This document shows positions 16,810 through 27,147 of a DNA stretch of 41,258 nucleotides, in pieces. The notes under the pieces are model-generated. The model did no database searches and was not told where the DNA came from. It saw only the letters and a list, made by a program, of their open reading frames with translations. Where the stretch lies: contig CAZWLJ010000029.1 of the NCBI GenBank assembly GCA_964634605.1, forward strand, positions 1-41,258, read 5' to 3'. The position numbers were made by a program, and so were the translations under genes. The first letter of the stretch is position 1. Every line of letters starts with the position of its first letter. The DNA is from UPXZ01 sp964634605. Its GTDB lineage: Bacteria > Bacteroidota > Bacteroidia > Bacteroidales > Paludibacteraceae.

Positions 16810-18264
16810 ATGAAACTAAGCGAAATCATTCAAAATATAAAAACCGAAAAAACGATTGGCAATCCTGATGTTGAAATTTCAGGCATCCAGTTCGACTCAC
16901 GAAAAGTAGAGTCCGGAAACCTTTTTGTAGCCACCAGAGGTACAGCCTCCGATGGGCATGAATACATTCCTGCTGCTACAGAAAAAGGGGCTGTTGCGAT
17001 ACTTTGCGAAGAAATACCCGAAATAATTCCTGAAGGGATGACCTGCATACAGGTAAAAGACAGTGCCGACGCACTGGGTCACGCAGCTTCAGCATGGTAC
17101 GGGTTCCCCTCTTCCGGATTAATACTGACCGGCGTAACCGGTACCAATGGCAAAACAACCACCGCAACGCTTCTCTACAAACTCTTCAGAGCTCTCGGAT
17201 ACGGCGCAGGTTTGCTGTCGACTGTCGAGAATTTCATTAACGACGAATCCGTTGAAGCCACCCACACAACACCCGATGCGCTTGCACTGAACGAATTACT
17301 CGCCAGAATGGTTGAACGCGGCTGCAAATACGCATTCATGGAAGTTAGTTCACACGCCGTAGAACAAAGACGAATTGCAGGTCTGAAATTCGACGGAGCC
17401 GTGTTTACAAACATCACACGCGACCACATTGACTATCATCTTACATTTGACAATTACCTGAAAGCTAAAAAAAGATTCTTCGATGACCTTGACAGCAATG
17501 CTTTTGCACTCACAAATGCCGATGACAGAAATGGATTGGTGATGCTGCAAAACACAAAGGCAGCAAGACACACCTACTCCACCCGCGGTATGGCAGATTT
17601 CAAAACGAAAATCCTGGAAGATGGATTCGATGGTATGTTGCTGGACATGAACGGGAAAGAGGTTCATGTGCCATTTATCGGGAATTTTAACGCCTACAAT
17701 CTCACAGCCGTTTACGGTGCTGCCGTTTTACTCAAACAGGATGAACTGGAAGTGCTGAGGATTATTAGCACGCTGAAATCGGTTTCCGGCAGATTTGAAA
17801 CCATTCAGGCTCCTTCCGGATTCACGGCTATAGTTGATTACGCCCATACACCCGATGCGCTTGAAAATGTCATTTCCACCATAAACGAAATACTGCAAAA
17901 CAAGGGACATTTGATAACAGTAGTAGGATGTGGCGGCAACCGCGACAAGGGAAAACGACCCATGATGGCTCGCGAAGCTGTGAACGGCAGCTGGAAAGCC
18001 ATTCTGACATCAGACAATCCGCGGAATGAAGAACCGATGGATATAATTAACGATATGCTGGACGGGCTGGATGCCGAACAGAAAGCCCGGAGCCTCACCA
18101 TAGTTGACCGTCGGGAAGCAATCAAAACAGCCTGCGCCATTGCCGGTAAAGGCGATGTAGTGCTCATAGCCGGTAAAGGACACGAAGACTATCAGATTGT
18201 CAAAGGAGTGAAATTTCACTTTGACGATAAGGAAGAAGTACGAAAAACATTCACTAACCTCTGA
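16810..18264 (+). CDS. murE: UDP-MurNAc-tripeptide synthetase MurE (meso-diaminopimelate adding)
   Basis: A 484-residue cytoplasmic Mur ligase. The ATP-binding loop GVTGTNGKTTT is at residues 108-118. The motif D402-N-P-R405 (in LTSDNPRNEEP) is the known marker for ligases that add meso-diaminopimelate and not lysine, which fits Bacteroidetes peptidoglycan. The MurE-type N-domain (SGIQFDSRKVESGNLFVA) and the C-domain (GKGHEDYQ) are intact. It adds the third residue to the peptide stem of peptidoglycan precursors. Confidence 0.97.
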   Translation: MKLSEIIQNIKTEKTIGNPDVEISGIQFDSRKVESGNLFVATRGTASDGHEYIPAATEKGAVAILCEEIPEIIPEGMTCIQVKDSADALGHAASAWYGFPSSGLILTGVTGTNGKTTTATLLYKLFRALGYGAGLLSTVENFINDESVEATHTTPDALALNELLARMVERGCKYAFMEVSSHAVEQRRIAGLKFDGAVFTNITRDHIDYHLTFDNYLKAKKRFFDDLDSNAFALTNADDRNGLVMLQNTKAARHTYSTRGMADFKTKILEDGFDGMLLDMNGKEVHVPFIGNFNAYNLTAVYGAAVLLKQDELEVLRIISTLKSVSGRFETIQAPSGFTAIVDYAHTPDALENVISTINEILQNKGHLITVVGCGGNRDKGKRPMMAREAVNGSWKAILTSDNPRNEEPMDIINDMLDGLDAEQKARSLTIVDRREAIKTACAIAGKGDVVLIAGKGHEDYQIVKGVKFHFDDKEEVRKTFTNL

Positions 18265-18321
18265 CTCCCTGAACAAAAAACTAACTGAGATAATTTATTT
18301 TCAAACCTATAACAACCTGAC

Positions 18322-18342
18322 TAATCCTGTTTACAGGGATTA
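18322..18342 (+). repeat. Small inverted repeat in the murE-mraY gap
   Basis: TAATCC and GGATTA with inner TGT and ACA form a short hairpin with one unpaired G, about 20 bp before mraY. It has no T tract. It may shape the 5' region of mraY or separate transcript segments; no clear promoter is seen in this 99-bp gap. Confidence 0.4.
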
Positions 18343-18363
18343 AGAACGGACAGAAATTACATT

Positions 18364-19629
18364 ATGCTATACCACTTAATACATTATTTAGATCAGTTTT
18401 ACGACATTCCGGGGATACAGATGTTCTTATCCATCTCGTTCCGTACTGGCGTGGGATTTATTCTGGCATTGCTGGTGGCAACGGTTTTCGGACGCAGAAT
18501 CATCAACCGTCTGCAGAAAATGCAGATAGGTGAAACCATCCGCGATTTGGGGATGGAAGACCAGTTGAAGAAAAAAGGGACTCCCACTATGGGAGGAATC
18601 ATCATCATTCTGGCAATACTTGTACCCACACTTCTGCTGGCCGACTTAACAAATATCTATATTATTCTGATGCTTATCACTACAGTATGGATGGGAATAA
18701 TCGGGTTTGCGGATGATTTTCTGAAAATCAAGTACAGGAATAAAGAAGGACTGAAGGGACAATTCAAGATTTTCGGCCAGGTAGGATTAGGACTTATTGT
18801 AGGTCTTACACTCTATTTGAGTCCGCAGGTTGTAATCCGCGAGAACGTGGAACACATTGGCACATCGCAGAGAGTGGAAGAAGTCAGCTTCAAGAAAGAG
18901 AACGTAAAATCGACAAAATCCACCATCCCGTTCTTAAAAAACAACAACCTGGACTACGCCAACGCTTTCAAATGGTCAGGTGAAAAAGCACAAAAATACG
19001 GCTGGATTCTTTTTGTATTCATGGCAATTTTTGTAGTAACGGCAGTTTCAAACAGCTCGAACCTGACCGACGGAATGGACGGACTGGCTACAGGCTCTCA
19101 CGCCATTATCGGGGTAACACTCGGCATACTGGCTTACCTGTCGGGCAATGTGCAGTACGCCGGTTACCTGAATATCATGTATATCCCCGGCACAGGTGAA
19201 ATGGTGGTCTTCGCGGGAGCATTTATCGGCGCCACCATTGGTTTTCTGTGGTACAATTCCTTCCCGGCACAAGTATTCATGGGCGACACGGGAAGCCTGA
19301 CCCTGGGCGGAATAATTGCGGTATTTTCCATTGCTATTCACAAAGAGTTGCTGATACCGATACTTTGCGGATTGTTTTTTGTGGAAAGTCTGTCGGTCAT
19401 CATGCAGCGAACGTATTTTAAATATACCAAAAAGAAATACGGCGAAGGAAAACGCATTTTTCTGATGACTCCCCTTCACCACCATTTTCAGGTTGGAGGA
19501 AAATCAGGAATAAAGGCCATACTATACAAACCGATGAATCCGGTACACGAGTCGAAACTGGTAGTCAGGTTCTGGCTCATAGGGATAATACTGGCAGCCA
19601 TAACTATTATAACGCTGAAAATCAGATGA
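18364..19629 (+). CDS. mraY: Phospho-MurNAc-pentapeptide transferase MraY
   Basis: A 421-residue polytopic inner-membrane enzyme that transfers phospho-MurNAc-pentapeptide to undecaprenyl phosphate, making lipid I. Diagnostic blocks are GTPTMGGI, GFADDFLKI (Asp117-Asp118), NSSNLTDGMDGLATG, FMGDTGSLTLGG and TPLHHHFQ. It is about 60 residues longer than E. coli MraY because of an extra loop near residues 155-205 (from ENVEHIG to SGEKAQKYG), a feature I know from other Bacteroidetes MraY proteins. The TGA overlaps the ATG of murD by 4 bp. Confidence 0.97.
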   Translation: MLYHLIHYLDQFYDIPGIQMFLSISFRTGVGFILALLVATVFGRRIINRLQKMQIGETIRDLGMEDQLKKKGTPTMGGIIIILAILVPTLLLADLTNIYIILMLITTVWMGIIGFADDFLKIKYRNKEGLKGQFKIFGQVGLGLIVGLTLYLSPQVVIRENVEHIGTSQRVEEVSFKKENVKSTKSTIPFLKNNNLDYANAFKWSGEKAQKYGWILFVFMAIFVVTAVSNSSNLTDGMDGLATGSHAIIGVTLGILAYLSGNVQYAGYLNIMYIPGTGEMVVFAGAFIGATIGFLWYNSFPAQVFMGDTGSLTLGGIIAVFSIAIHKELLIPILCGLFFVESLSVIMQRTYFKYTKKKYGEGKRIFLMTPLHHHFQVGGKSGIKAILYKPMNPVHESKLVVRFWLIGIILAAITIITLKIR

Positions 19630-20960
19630 AACGAATTGTTATACTCGGAGCTGGTGAAAGCGGAGCGGGAGCCGCAGTGCTCGCCCTGAAACAGGGATAC
19701 GATGTGTTTGTATCGGATTACGGAGAAATCAAGGAGCAATACAAGCTACTGCTTGACAGTCGGCATATCCGGTGGGAAGAAAAACAGCATACCGAAAATC
19801 TGATACTTAATGCCGACGAAGTGATTAAAAGCCCGGGAATTCCGGACAAAGCTCCGATTGTAAAAGCACTGAAAGCGAAGAATATTCCGGTTATTTCGGA
19901 GATTGAATTTGCCGGACGCTATACCGATGCAAAAATGATTTGCATAACAGGAAGTAACGGCAAGACAACCACTACCATGCTCACTTATCACATTCTGAAG
20001 AATGCAGGATTCAATGTGGGGCTGGCAGGAAATGTAGGTGAAAGCCTCGCGCTTCAGGTGGCCGAAAAAGATTATGATTATTATGTGCTCGAACTGAGCA
20101 GTTTTCAGCTCGACGGAATGACAACCTTCAAAGCCGATATTGCCATTCTGCTGAATATCACTCCCGATCACCTGGACAGATACGACTATGAATTTCAGAA
20201 TTACGTGGATTCGAAATTCAGAATTATCCAAAACCAGACAGAAAAAGATGCTTTCATTTTCTGGAACGACGATCCGGTCATACGGGCTGAACTGAAAAAG
20301 CGTAACATTCAATCGGCCATTTATCCGTTCTCACTGAAAAAAGAAGAAAAAACAAAAGCATTTATCGAAAACAACCAGCTGATTATAAATACATTAAACG
20401 AGATATTCACCATGCCTTCATCAGAACTATCACTCAGCGGCACACACAATACTTACAACTCCATGGCAGCCGGTCTTGCAGCCTCTATTGTAAACGTGCG
20501 CAAAGAAAACATTCGTCAGTCGTTACAGGACTTCCAGGGTGTTGAGCACCGGCTCGAGTATGTGGCAACAGTCAGAGATGTGAGATACATCAACGATTCG
20601 AAAGCCACTAATGTGAATTCGTGCTGGTATGCACTTCAGAGCATGCGCACGCCGGTGGTTCTCATTCTGGGCGGTACCGACAAAGGAAACGATTACAGCG
20701 AAATAGAAGAACTTGTCAACGAAAAAGTTACGGGATTGATTTTTCTTGGAGCCGACAACGCGAAACTTCACCGGTTTTTCGACGGGAAAGTTAAAAACAT
20801 AGCCGATGCACACTCCATGGAAGATTGTGTGAAAGAGGCCTACAAAATGGCAAAACCCGGTGATACGGTTTTGCTTTCGCCATGCTGTGCCAGTTTTGAC
20901 CTTTTCATGAACTACGAGGACAGAGGAAAACAGTTTAAAACCTGTGTCAGAAATCTGTAA
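19626..20960 (+). CDS. murD: UDP-MurNAc-alanine:D-glutamate ligase MurD
   Basis: A 444-residue Mur ligase. The N-terminal nucleotide-binding fold starts RIVILGAGESGAGAA, the ATP loop is G109-S-N-G-K-T-T115, and SLSGTHNTYNSMAAGLAA, FQGVEHRLEYV and NDSKATNVNS are typical of MurD. It adds D-glutamate to UDP-MurNAc-L-alanine in the cytoplasm. It is translationally coupled to mraY through a 4-bp ATGA overlap. Confidence 0.97.
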   Translation: MKRIVILGAGESGAGAAVLALKQGYDVFVSDYGEIKEQYKLLLDSRHIRWEEKQHTENLILNADEVIKSPGIPDKAPIVKALKAKNIPVISEIEFAGRYTDAKMICITGSNGKTTTTMLTYHILKNAGFNVGLAGNVGESLALQVAEKDYDYYVLELSSFQLDGMTTFKADIAILLNITPDHLDRYDYEFQNYVDSKFRIIQNQTEKDAFIFWNDDPVIRAELKKRNIQSAIYPFSLKKEEKTKAFIENNQLIINTLNEIFTMPSSELSLSGTHNTYNSMAAGLAASIVNVRKENIRQSLQDFQGVEHRLEYVATVRDVRYINDSKATNVNSCWYALQSMRTPVVLILGGTDKGNDYSEIEELVNEKVTGLIFLGADNAKLHRFFDGKVKNIADAHSMEDCVKEAYKMAKPGDTVLLSPCCASFDLFMNYEDRGKQFKTCVRNL

Positions 20961-21038
20961 TTTATTCATTGATTGAATAACCTCACATTTTTATCATTTG
21001 TCTGTTTATTTACTCGTTAGCTCAATACTTAAAAAGGA

Positions 21039-22277
21039 ATGGGAAATATTTTTACTAAATACCTGAAAGGAGATACCACGATATGGATCGTGTTTATCAC
21101 GTTGTGTATATTCTCGAGCATAGAATTATACAGCGCATCCAGCACCCTGGCTTTCAAGGCAGCCAACCACACTGCCCCCATGCTTCAACATGTATCTTTT
21201 CTGGCTTTTGGTGCTTTGCTGGCATTTTTTGTTCATCTGGTACCTTATAAGTACGTACGTATGCTGGCTTACCCGGGTCTGATTGTGTCATTATTACTGC
21301 TTATATATGTACTTCTGAGGGGTGAGAGCGCTAATGAGGCCAGCCGCTGGATACGTGTTATGGGGATTCAGTTTCAGCCTTCCGAAATTGCAAAGTTATC
21401 GCTCGTCATAGTTATAGCCGATTTCGTTTCGCGTATCCGCGCCAATCCTGCACATGAGAATAAATATTTCATCTGGATTCTGTCAGTGGCTGGAATAATT
21501 ATCGGATTAATCTTTCTCGAAAACTTCTCTACGGCTGGCATACTGGGTGTAGTCGTGTTTTTTATGATGTTTATCGGCCGGATTTCGTGGAAAAAACTGG
21601 TTGGCATCGTGGGAGTCATTGCCGCAGTTTTGCTCGTTGGCTTTTTACTGGTAAAAACAATACCGGAAAAAGAAATGCCGGGAGTATTCGATCGTGCTTA
21701 CACCTGGGTAGCGCGTATTGAAAGATCGGCACAGGAAAATGATGAAAACAAATACGTTATCAACGACGAAAATCTGCAGGTACAGCACGGCAGAATAGCA
21801 GTGGCGAGAGGCGGATTATTTGGTGTGATGCCCGGCAACAGTATTGAGCGTGATTACCTGCCACATGCCTATGATGACTTTATTTACGCTATCGTATTAG
21901 AGGAAATGGGTTTGGCTGGCGGAATTTTCGTGATGTTTCTATATCTCGTACTGCTTTTCAGAACCGGACAGATAGCTACTGTCTGCAAAAGCACCTTCCC
22001 TGCTATGCTGGTAACCGGACTCGGACTCCTGATTACCCTGCAGGCAACCGTGAATATGTTTGTAGGATCGGGCTTCGGATTAGTTACAGGCCAGCCTCTG
22101 CCCCTGATAAGCCGCGGTGGCACATCCATACTGGTTACCTGCATTTATTTTGGTATTATTCTGGGCGTAATACGCGAAATAAAATCTGAAAATGAAAAAA
22201 TATACCGGAAAAAAGAACCCGAAATTGAAGATATTCCGGATTATGAGCAGACATCAGTGGAACTGAATGAAATCTGA
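21039..22277 (+). CDS. ftsW: FtsW, septal peptidoglycan polymerase (SEDS family)
   Basis: A 412-residue SEDS-family protein with about ten membrane segments. WIRVMGIQFQPSEIAKLSLVI, the loop with GGLFGVMPGNSIERDYLPHAYDDFIYA (spread over about residues 265-290) and GQPLPLISRGGTSIL are signature blocks of FtsW. It polymerises glycan strands at the septum in partnership with FtsI. An AAAAAGGA stretch stands directly before the start codon ATG 21039 and is one of the better Shine-Dalgarno-like sites here. The C-terminal tail is charged and cytoplasmic. Confidence 0.95.
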   Translation: MGNIFTKYLKGDTTIWIVFITLCIFSSIELYSASSTLAFKAANHTAPMLQHVSFLAFGALLAFFVHLVPYKYVRMLAYPGLIVSLLLLIYVLLRGESANEASRWIRVMGIQFQPSEIAKLSLVIVIADFVSRIRANPAHENKYFIWILSVAGIIIGLIFLENFSTAGILGVVVFFMMFIGRISWKKLVGIVGVIAAVLLVGFLLVKTIPEKEMPGVFDRAYTWVARIERSAQENDENKYVINDENLQVQHGRIAVARGGLFGVMPGNSIERDYLPHAYDDFIYAIVLEEMGLAGGIFVMFLYLVLLFRTGQIATVCKSTFPAMLVTGLGLLITLQATVNMFVGSGFGLVTGQPLPLISRGGTSILVTCIYFGIILGVIREIKSENEKIYRKKEPEIEDIPDYEQTSVELNEI

Positions 22278-22419
22278 TTTAATTGAATGAGCTTTAATCT
22301 GTAATAAATAAACAGAAAAAAAAGCCTGATAAGAAACGTCAGAATGTACTTTGTAAAAAACAACTAAATAACATTCCGGACATTATATACATAGCTTTTC
22401 AACCTTACAAAATTAAAAT

Positions 22420-23532
22420 ATGAAATATATTATCAGCGGAGGCGGTACAGGCGGACACATTTTTCCGGCAATAAGCATTGCCAATGCCATCAGGGTGAAA
22501 GATCCGCAAGCCGAAATACTGTTTGTCGGTGCAATAGGCAGAATGGAGATGGAGCGGGTTCCCGCGGCAGGATATACTATCGAGGGACTTCCGGTACGTG
22601 GATTCGACAGGAAAAACCTGCTGAAAAACATCCGGGTACTGATTGATTTGAGAAAAAGCATAGCAAAAGCCCGAAAAATCATACGTGAATTCAAACCGGA
22701 TATTGCCATCGGAGTGGGTGGTTATGCAAGTGCACCCACGCTGAAAGCTGCATCCCGACTCGGAATCCCCACACTGCTCCAGGAGCAGAATTCATACGCT
22801 GGTGTAACCAATAAAATGCTGGCATCCAAAGCATCCAGAATCTGCGTGGCTTACGAAGGTATGGAAAAATTCTTCCCGAAAGAAAAAATCATGCTTACCG
22901 GAAATCCCGTCAGGCAGGACCTTTTCAATGTACAGCCCAAAGCCCGGGAAGCATATGAATTCTTTGGATTTGATCAGACCCGAAAAACCCTGCTCATTGT
23001 GGGCGGAAGTCTGGGAGCCAGAACTCTGAATCAAAGCGTAACTGCCTTTCTGGACGAAATAGCCCGAAGCGGCATACAGGTAATCTGGCAAACGGGTAAA
23101 TTCTACATCGAAAAAGCAAAGGCGGATGCACAAAAGTTCGAAAGCAGTGAATTCATCGTAACAGATTTCGTATCGCGCATGGACTATGCTTACGCCATTG
23201 CCGATCTGGTGATATCAAGGGCAGGCGCCAGTTCCATTTCAGAGTTGTGCTTACTTGCCAAACCGGTCATCCTGGTTCCGTCGCCCAACGTGGCAGAAGA
23301 TCACCAAACCAAAAACGCACTGGCTTTAGTCAACAAAGACGCGGCTGTGATGATCAGGGATGCAGAATCTGTTCAGAAACTGATTCCGGAGGCACTGGAA
23401 TTAATCCGAGACGACAACAAACTTGCTGAACTGGCCAAAAATATACTTCTGCTGGCTCAAAAAGATTCGGCAGCCCGAATTGCCGATCAGATACTTGAGA
23501 TAGTCGGGTCCGGACATCGGGTGCAGAATTGA
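22420..23532 (+). CDS. murG: UDP-GlcNAc:lipid I N-acetylglucosaminyltransferase MurG
   Basis: A 370-residue GT-B glycosyltransferase on the inner face of the membrane; it turns lipid I into lipid II. The N-terminal G-loop GGGTGGH is at residues 7-13 and the second G-loop GGSLGARTLN lies near 195. IGVGGYASAPTLKAA, EQNSYAGVTNKML and SRAGASSISELCLL are donor and acceptor binding blocks. It is separated from ftsW by 142 bp of AT-rich DNA with no clear promoter. Confidence 0.97.
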   Translation: MKYIISGGGTGGHIFPAISIANAIRVKDPQAEILFVGAIGRMEMERVPAAGYTIEGLPVRGFDRKNLLKNIRVLIDLRKSIAKARKIIREFKPDIAIGVGGYASAPTLKAASRLGIPTLLQEQNSYAGVTNKMLASKASRICVAYEGMEKFFPKEKIMLTGNPVRQDLFNVQPKAREAYEFFGFDQTRKTLLIVGGSLGARTLNQSVTAFLDEIARSGIQVIWQTGKFYIEKAKADAQKFESSEFIVTDFVSRMDYAYAIADLVISRAGASSISELCLLAKPVILVPSPNVAEDHQTKNALALVNKDAAVMIRDAESVQKLIPEALELIRDDNKLAELAKNILLLAQKDSAARIADQILEIVGSGHRVQN

Positions 23533-23618
23533 AAGATGAAAACTGACTGAGGTACAGGTCAGATTCAGAATATTAACTATAAGAAACATCATCCTCACAC
23601 AACGGGAGGTACAGAAAA

Positions 23619-25016
23619 ATGAACGACAAATACACACAATATTATTTCCTGGGTATAGGCGGAATTGGAATGAGCGCTATAGCACGCTATTTCAATGCAA
23701 AAGGTTATTCGGTAGCAGGGTACGACCGCAGCGAAACCAAACTCACTACTGATCTGGTAGCCGAGGGCGTGGAAGTGAACTACGACGAATCTGAAGCCAT
23801 GATTCCCGACAAGTTCAGAGATCCGAAAAAAACACAGGTAATTATCACTCCGGCCATTCAGCCCGATCATCCACAACTGGAATACTTCAGAAGCCACCAG
23901 TATAATATTCTGAAGCGTTCGGAAATTCTGGGTCAGATAACACGTCAGAGCAAAGCCATCTGTATTGCCGGAACTCACGGCAAAACAACTACTTCGACAA
24001 TGACTGCCCACCTGATGTATCAGTCGCACGTGGAATGCAGTGCATTCCTCGGTGGAATCTCAAACAACTATCACACAAATCTGCTTACCTCCACGCAGAG
24101 TAATTTCGTGGTAGTGGAAGCCGATGAATACGACCGCTCGTTTCACCACCTGACTCCCTATATGGCTGTCATTACATCGCTCGAAGCAGATCATCTGGAT
24201 ATTTACGGCACTTATGAAGCGGTGATTGACAGTTTTCAGCATTTCGCCTCGCTAATTACTCCCGGAGGAGCACTCATACAGAATGAGAAAATTCAGATTG
24301 TTCCGAAACTGAAAAAAGGAGTGAAGTTTTTCACCTACGGCATGGAGAAAACATCTGATTTTCACGCAAATAACATCAGGATAATCCGTGATAGCATCTA
24401 TTTTGACTTTGTAACACCTACAGAAATAATTCACGACATCCGGCTGACTGTACCGGTGATGATAAACGTTGAAAACGGAGTGGCAGCTATGGCGCTGGGA
24501 TGGCTCAACGGTGTGACCAACGAAGAATTAAGAACAGCCATGTCTACATTCTCCGGCATTTACCGGCGGTTTAATATCGTTTACAACAACGGACAGGTTG
24601 TTTACATGGACGACTACGCCCATCACCCGAGCGAACTAAAAGCAAGTATTTCGTCTATACGTCAGCTCTATCCCGACAGGAAAATAACCGGAATCTTCCA
24701 GCCTCACCTGTACAGCCGTACCAGGGATTTCGCAGCAGAGTTTGCCGAATCCTTGTCGGAACTGGATGAGCTTATTCTGCTCGATATCTATCCGGCCCGC
24801 GAACTGCCTATCGAAGGTGTGACATCCGAATTAATTCTGAATGATGTCAGTATAACGGATAAAACAATGACTACTAAAGAAAATTTACTAATTTTGTTAG
24901 ATGAAAAAAAGCTGGATGTACTGGTAACGTTCGGTGCAGGTGATATTGATAAAATGGTACCCGAAATAAAAAAATACCTGAAAAAACGATACAACAACAA
25001 TACCGAAAGTAAATGA
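23619..25016 (+). CDS. murC: UDP-N-acetylmuramate:L-alanine ligase MurC
   Basis: A 465-residue Mur ligase that adds the first amino acid of the stem peptide. The N-domain starts with YYFLGIGGIGMSAIARYF, the ATP loop is G118-T-H-G-K-T-T124, and EADEYDRSFHHLTP and DDYAHHPSELKAS are MurC-type blocks. A purine-rich AACGGGAGGTACAG lies 10-20 bases before ATG 23619. The stop overlaps the start of ftsQ by 4 bp. Confidence 0.97.
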   Translation: MNDKYTQYYFLGIGGIGMSAIARYFNAKGYSVAGYDRSETKLTTDLVAEGVEVNYDESEAMIPDKFRDPKKTQVIITPAIQPDHPQLEYFRSHQYNILKRSEILGQITRQSKAICIAGTHGKTTTSTMTAHLMYQSHVECSAFLGGISNNYHTNLLTSTQSNFVVVEADEYDRSFHHLTPYMAVITSLEADHLDIYGTYEAVIDSFQHFASLITPGGALIQNEKIQIVPKLKKGVKFFTYGMEKTSDFHANNIRIIRDSIYFDFVTPTEIIHDIRLTVPVMINVENGVAAMALGWLNGVTNEELRTAMSTFSGIYRRFNIVYNNGQVVYMDDYAHHPSELKASISSIRQLYPDRKITGIFQPHLYSRTRDFAAEFAESLSELDELILLDIYPARELPIEGVTSELILNDVSITDKTMTTKENLLILLDEKKLDVLVTFGAGDIDKMVPEIKKYLKKRYNNNTESK

Positions 25017-25750
25017 ACCGTTTGATCAAACACATACTGATTTTACTTGCTATGGCACTTTGCGTGAGTTATGCGGTAATTGCAAATGCCAGGAGTATGG
25101 TATCGGAGTCACGAAAGGTTTGTTCCAATATCATTGTCAACATAACGGATTATGAGGAGAAAAAACTGATCAGCAACGAAGAAATAGCGATGCTTCTGAA
25201 ATCAAACGAACTGAATCCCATCGGTAAATCATTGCAACAGATACGCACCAAAGCGATAGAAGATGTAATAGAAAAACATCCGATGGTACGACGTGCCGAA
25301 TGTTACAAAACTCCGAACGGAGAAATCCAGATTACCATCGAACAACGAAATCCGGTATTACGTGTAATCGGTGCCGAAAACTATTACGTGGATGATTTGA
25401 GAAAAACAATGCCGGTTTCACACCGCTTTGCAGCCTATGTGCCTGTTGCAACCGGCCGAATAACTAAAAAAACAGCTTGTGGTGCGTTATATGATTTTGC
25501 CCGCTACATCAGTAATGATCCTTTCTGGAACGATCAGATAGCTCAGATTAATATCAATGAGAAAATGCAGGTGGAACTGATACCGCGCGTTGGCGAGCAT
25601 ATCATTATACTCGGTACCTTCGACCGGTACATGCAAAAGCTTGAAAAACTCAGGAAACTATATCTCTACGGGCTAAACGAAACCGGATGGAATGCCTATT
25701 CTGTTATCAATCTGCAATTCAGGGACCAGGTAGTTTGCACCAGAAAATAG
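25013..25750 (+). CDS. ftsQ: FtsQ, divisome membrane protein
   Basis: A 245-residue protein with one N-terminal membrane helix (residues about 7-24) and a periplasmic region. Residues about 35-110 resemble a POTRA-like segment (ISNEEIAMLLKSNELNPIGK to VRRAECYKTPNGEIQITIEQ). It is more divergent than its neighbours; position between murC and ftsA and the domain layout support the name. FtsQ links FtsL-type proteins to the Z ring. Translationally coupled to murC by ATGA overlap. Confidence 0.88.
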   Translation: MNRLIKHILILLAMALCVSYAVIANARSMVSESRKVCSNIIVNITDYEEKKLISNEEIAMLLKSNELNPIGKSLQQIRTKAIEDVIEKHPMVRRAECYKTPNGEIQITIEQRNPVLRVIGAENYYVDDLRKTMPVSHRFAAYVPVATGRITKKTACGALYDFARYISNDPFWNDQIAQININEKMQVELIPRVGEHIIILGTFDRYMQKLEKLRKLYLYGLNETGWNAYSVINLQFRDQVVCTRK

Positions 25751-25826
25751 TCGGATAAGTTACATCGGTTTTCAGGTGTTTCATGTTTTATAATTTACTT
25801 TTTTAATTTCTAATTTTTCTGCAAGT

Positions 25827-27110
25827 ATGAATAAGAATCCCATCGTATATATCGATTTTGGGGGCTCACGAATAAAAGCGATAGCCGGATTTGTGCAGGA
25901 TGATAATGCTCTGAAAGTGATGGGCGAACAGGAAAAACTGAGTGACGATGTCAAAAGCGGTATTGTGGAAAAAATGAGTGGTGCTGCATTCAAAGTAAGT
26001 GAATTAACCAAGCTTCTTCAGAATTCATTGAAAATACAGCAGATAACAAATGTCAGCACCAGTATAAATGCCCGGACCATGAAGCATTATACTTACACCG
26101 TTGAGCATCCTGTCATCAATCTGGTTACAAGCAAATTACTTTCAGATTTGGAAAAAAAATGCAAATCAGAAATCGAAACCGATACCATTTGTGTTTTTGA
26201 ATGTATTCCGCTGGCGTATTACATCGATGGTAAAAGGGAAGAACAACCGCTCGGCAAAAGAGGATCCGTATTGCGTGCTGACTTCAACGTCATCATAGGC
26301 AATTACCTGGTGAAAGAATCGCTCGAGCGAAGCATCGAGCGCACAGGAATTGCGGTGGACTTCATTCATCTGGGCATCGAAGCTGCCGCAACAGCCATTC
26401 TCGACGATGATGTGCGCCACCAGGGGTGCGCCATAATCAGCTTTGGAGCCACCACCACTACACTGGGAGTATACTGCGAAGGCAAATTACAGGAATTGAG
26501 CGTGGTACCATTTGGTGGCATCAACATTACCAAAGATATCCAGCAGACAGGAATCAGTTTTCAGAACGCAGAATTGCTGAAAGTAAAAACAGGCTGCGCA
26601 ATGGAATCAAAAATAGAAAAACCTGTAAACATTCAAATCCCGAACAGTATTCCGGGGGCTGAACCTGTAATTCTATCCACATCATTTCTGGCAAGAATCA
26701 TCGAAGCCCGGCTCGAAGAAATACTTGATCCCCTTATCAGTCAGATCAATTCTATACCATATCCGCTCCGAAGCGGCATTTTTATAACCGGAGGTGCATC
26801 CAAACTAAAATACCTGCCGGAATTCCTCGGGGAAAAAACAGGCTTTACGGTATGCATTGGAAGTCATGCCGACTGGCTCTCGGACGATACAGACGAGAAA
26901 TTCTTTGACCCGACATACTCACAGGCAATCGGTGCTTTACTTCTTACGAATGATTTAATTCATAATCAGAACGTATCCGACCAGGCTGCCATCAAGCCAA
27001 AAATACCCGGGAATTTTTTCAAAAAAATTTCAAAAAAAATCAACGGAGGTATAGAAATTATTTTCAAATACGATGAAATAGAAAAAAATCAAAACGAACA
27101 AAACAGTTAA
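25827..27110 (+). CDS. ftsA: FtsA, actin-like membrane tether of FtsZ
   Basis: A 427-residue actin-fold ATPase. VYIDFGGSRIKAIAG is the phosphate 1 block, INARTMKHYTYTVEHPV lies in the 1C subdomain region, IISFGATTTTLGVYCEGKL is phosphate 2 and RSGIFITGGASKLKYLPEF is the adenosine block. A basic, amphipathic C-terminal region (FFKKISKKINGGIEIIFKY) may be the membrane-targeting helix. FtsA anchors FtsZ filaments to the membrane. The first block reads DFGGSRIKA where many FtsA proteins have DIGTTKV, a modest deviation. Confidence 0.95.
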   Translation: MNKNPIVYIDFGGSRIKAIAGFVQDDNALKVMGEQEKLSDDVKSGIVEKMSGAAFKVSELTKLLQNSLKIQQITNVSTSINARTMKHYTYTVEHPVINLVTSKLLSDLEKKCKSEIETDTICVFECIPLAYYIDGKREEQPLGKRGSVLRADFNVIIGNYLVKESLERSIERTGIAVDFIHLGIEAAATAILDDDVRHQGCAIISFGATTTTLGVYCEGKLQELSVVPFGGINITKDIQQTGISFQNAELLKVKTGCAMESKIEKPVNIQIPNSIPGAEPVILSTSFLARIIEARLEEILDPLISQINSIPYPLRSGIFITGGASKLKYLPEFLGEKTGFTVCIGSHADWLSDDTDEKFFDPTYSQAIGALLLTNDLIHNQNVSDQAAIKPKIPGNFFKKISKKINGGIEIIFKYDEIEKNQNEQNS

Positions 27111-27147
27111 ATAATTACTCAGAACAATCATATATCAATACAATAAT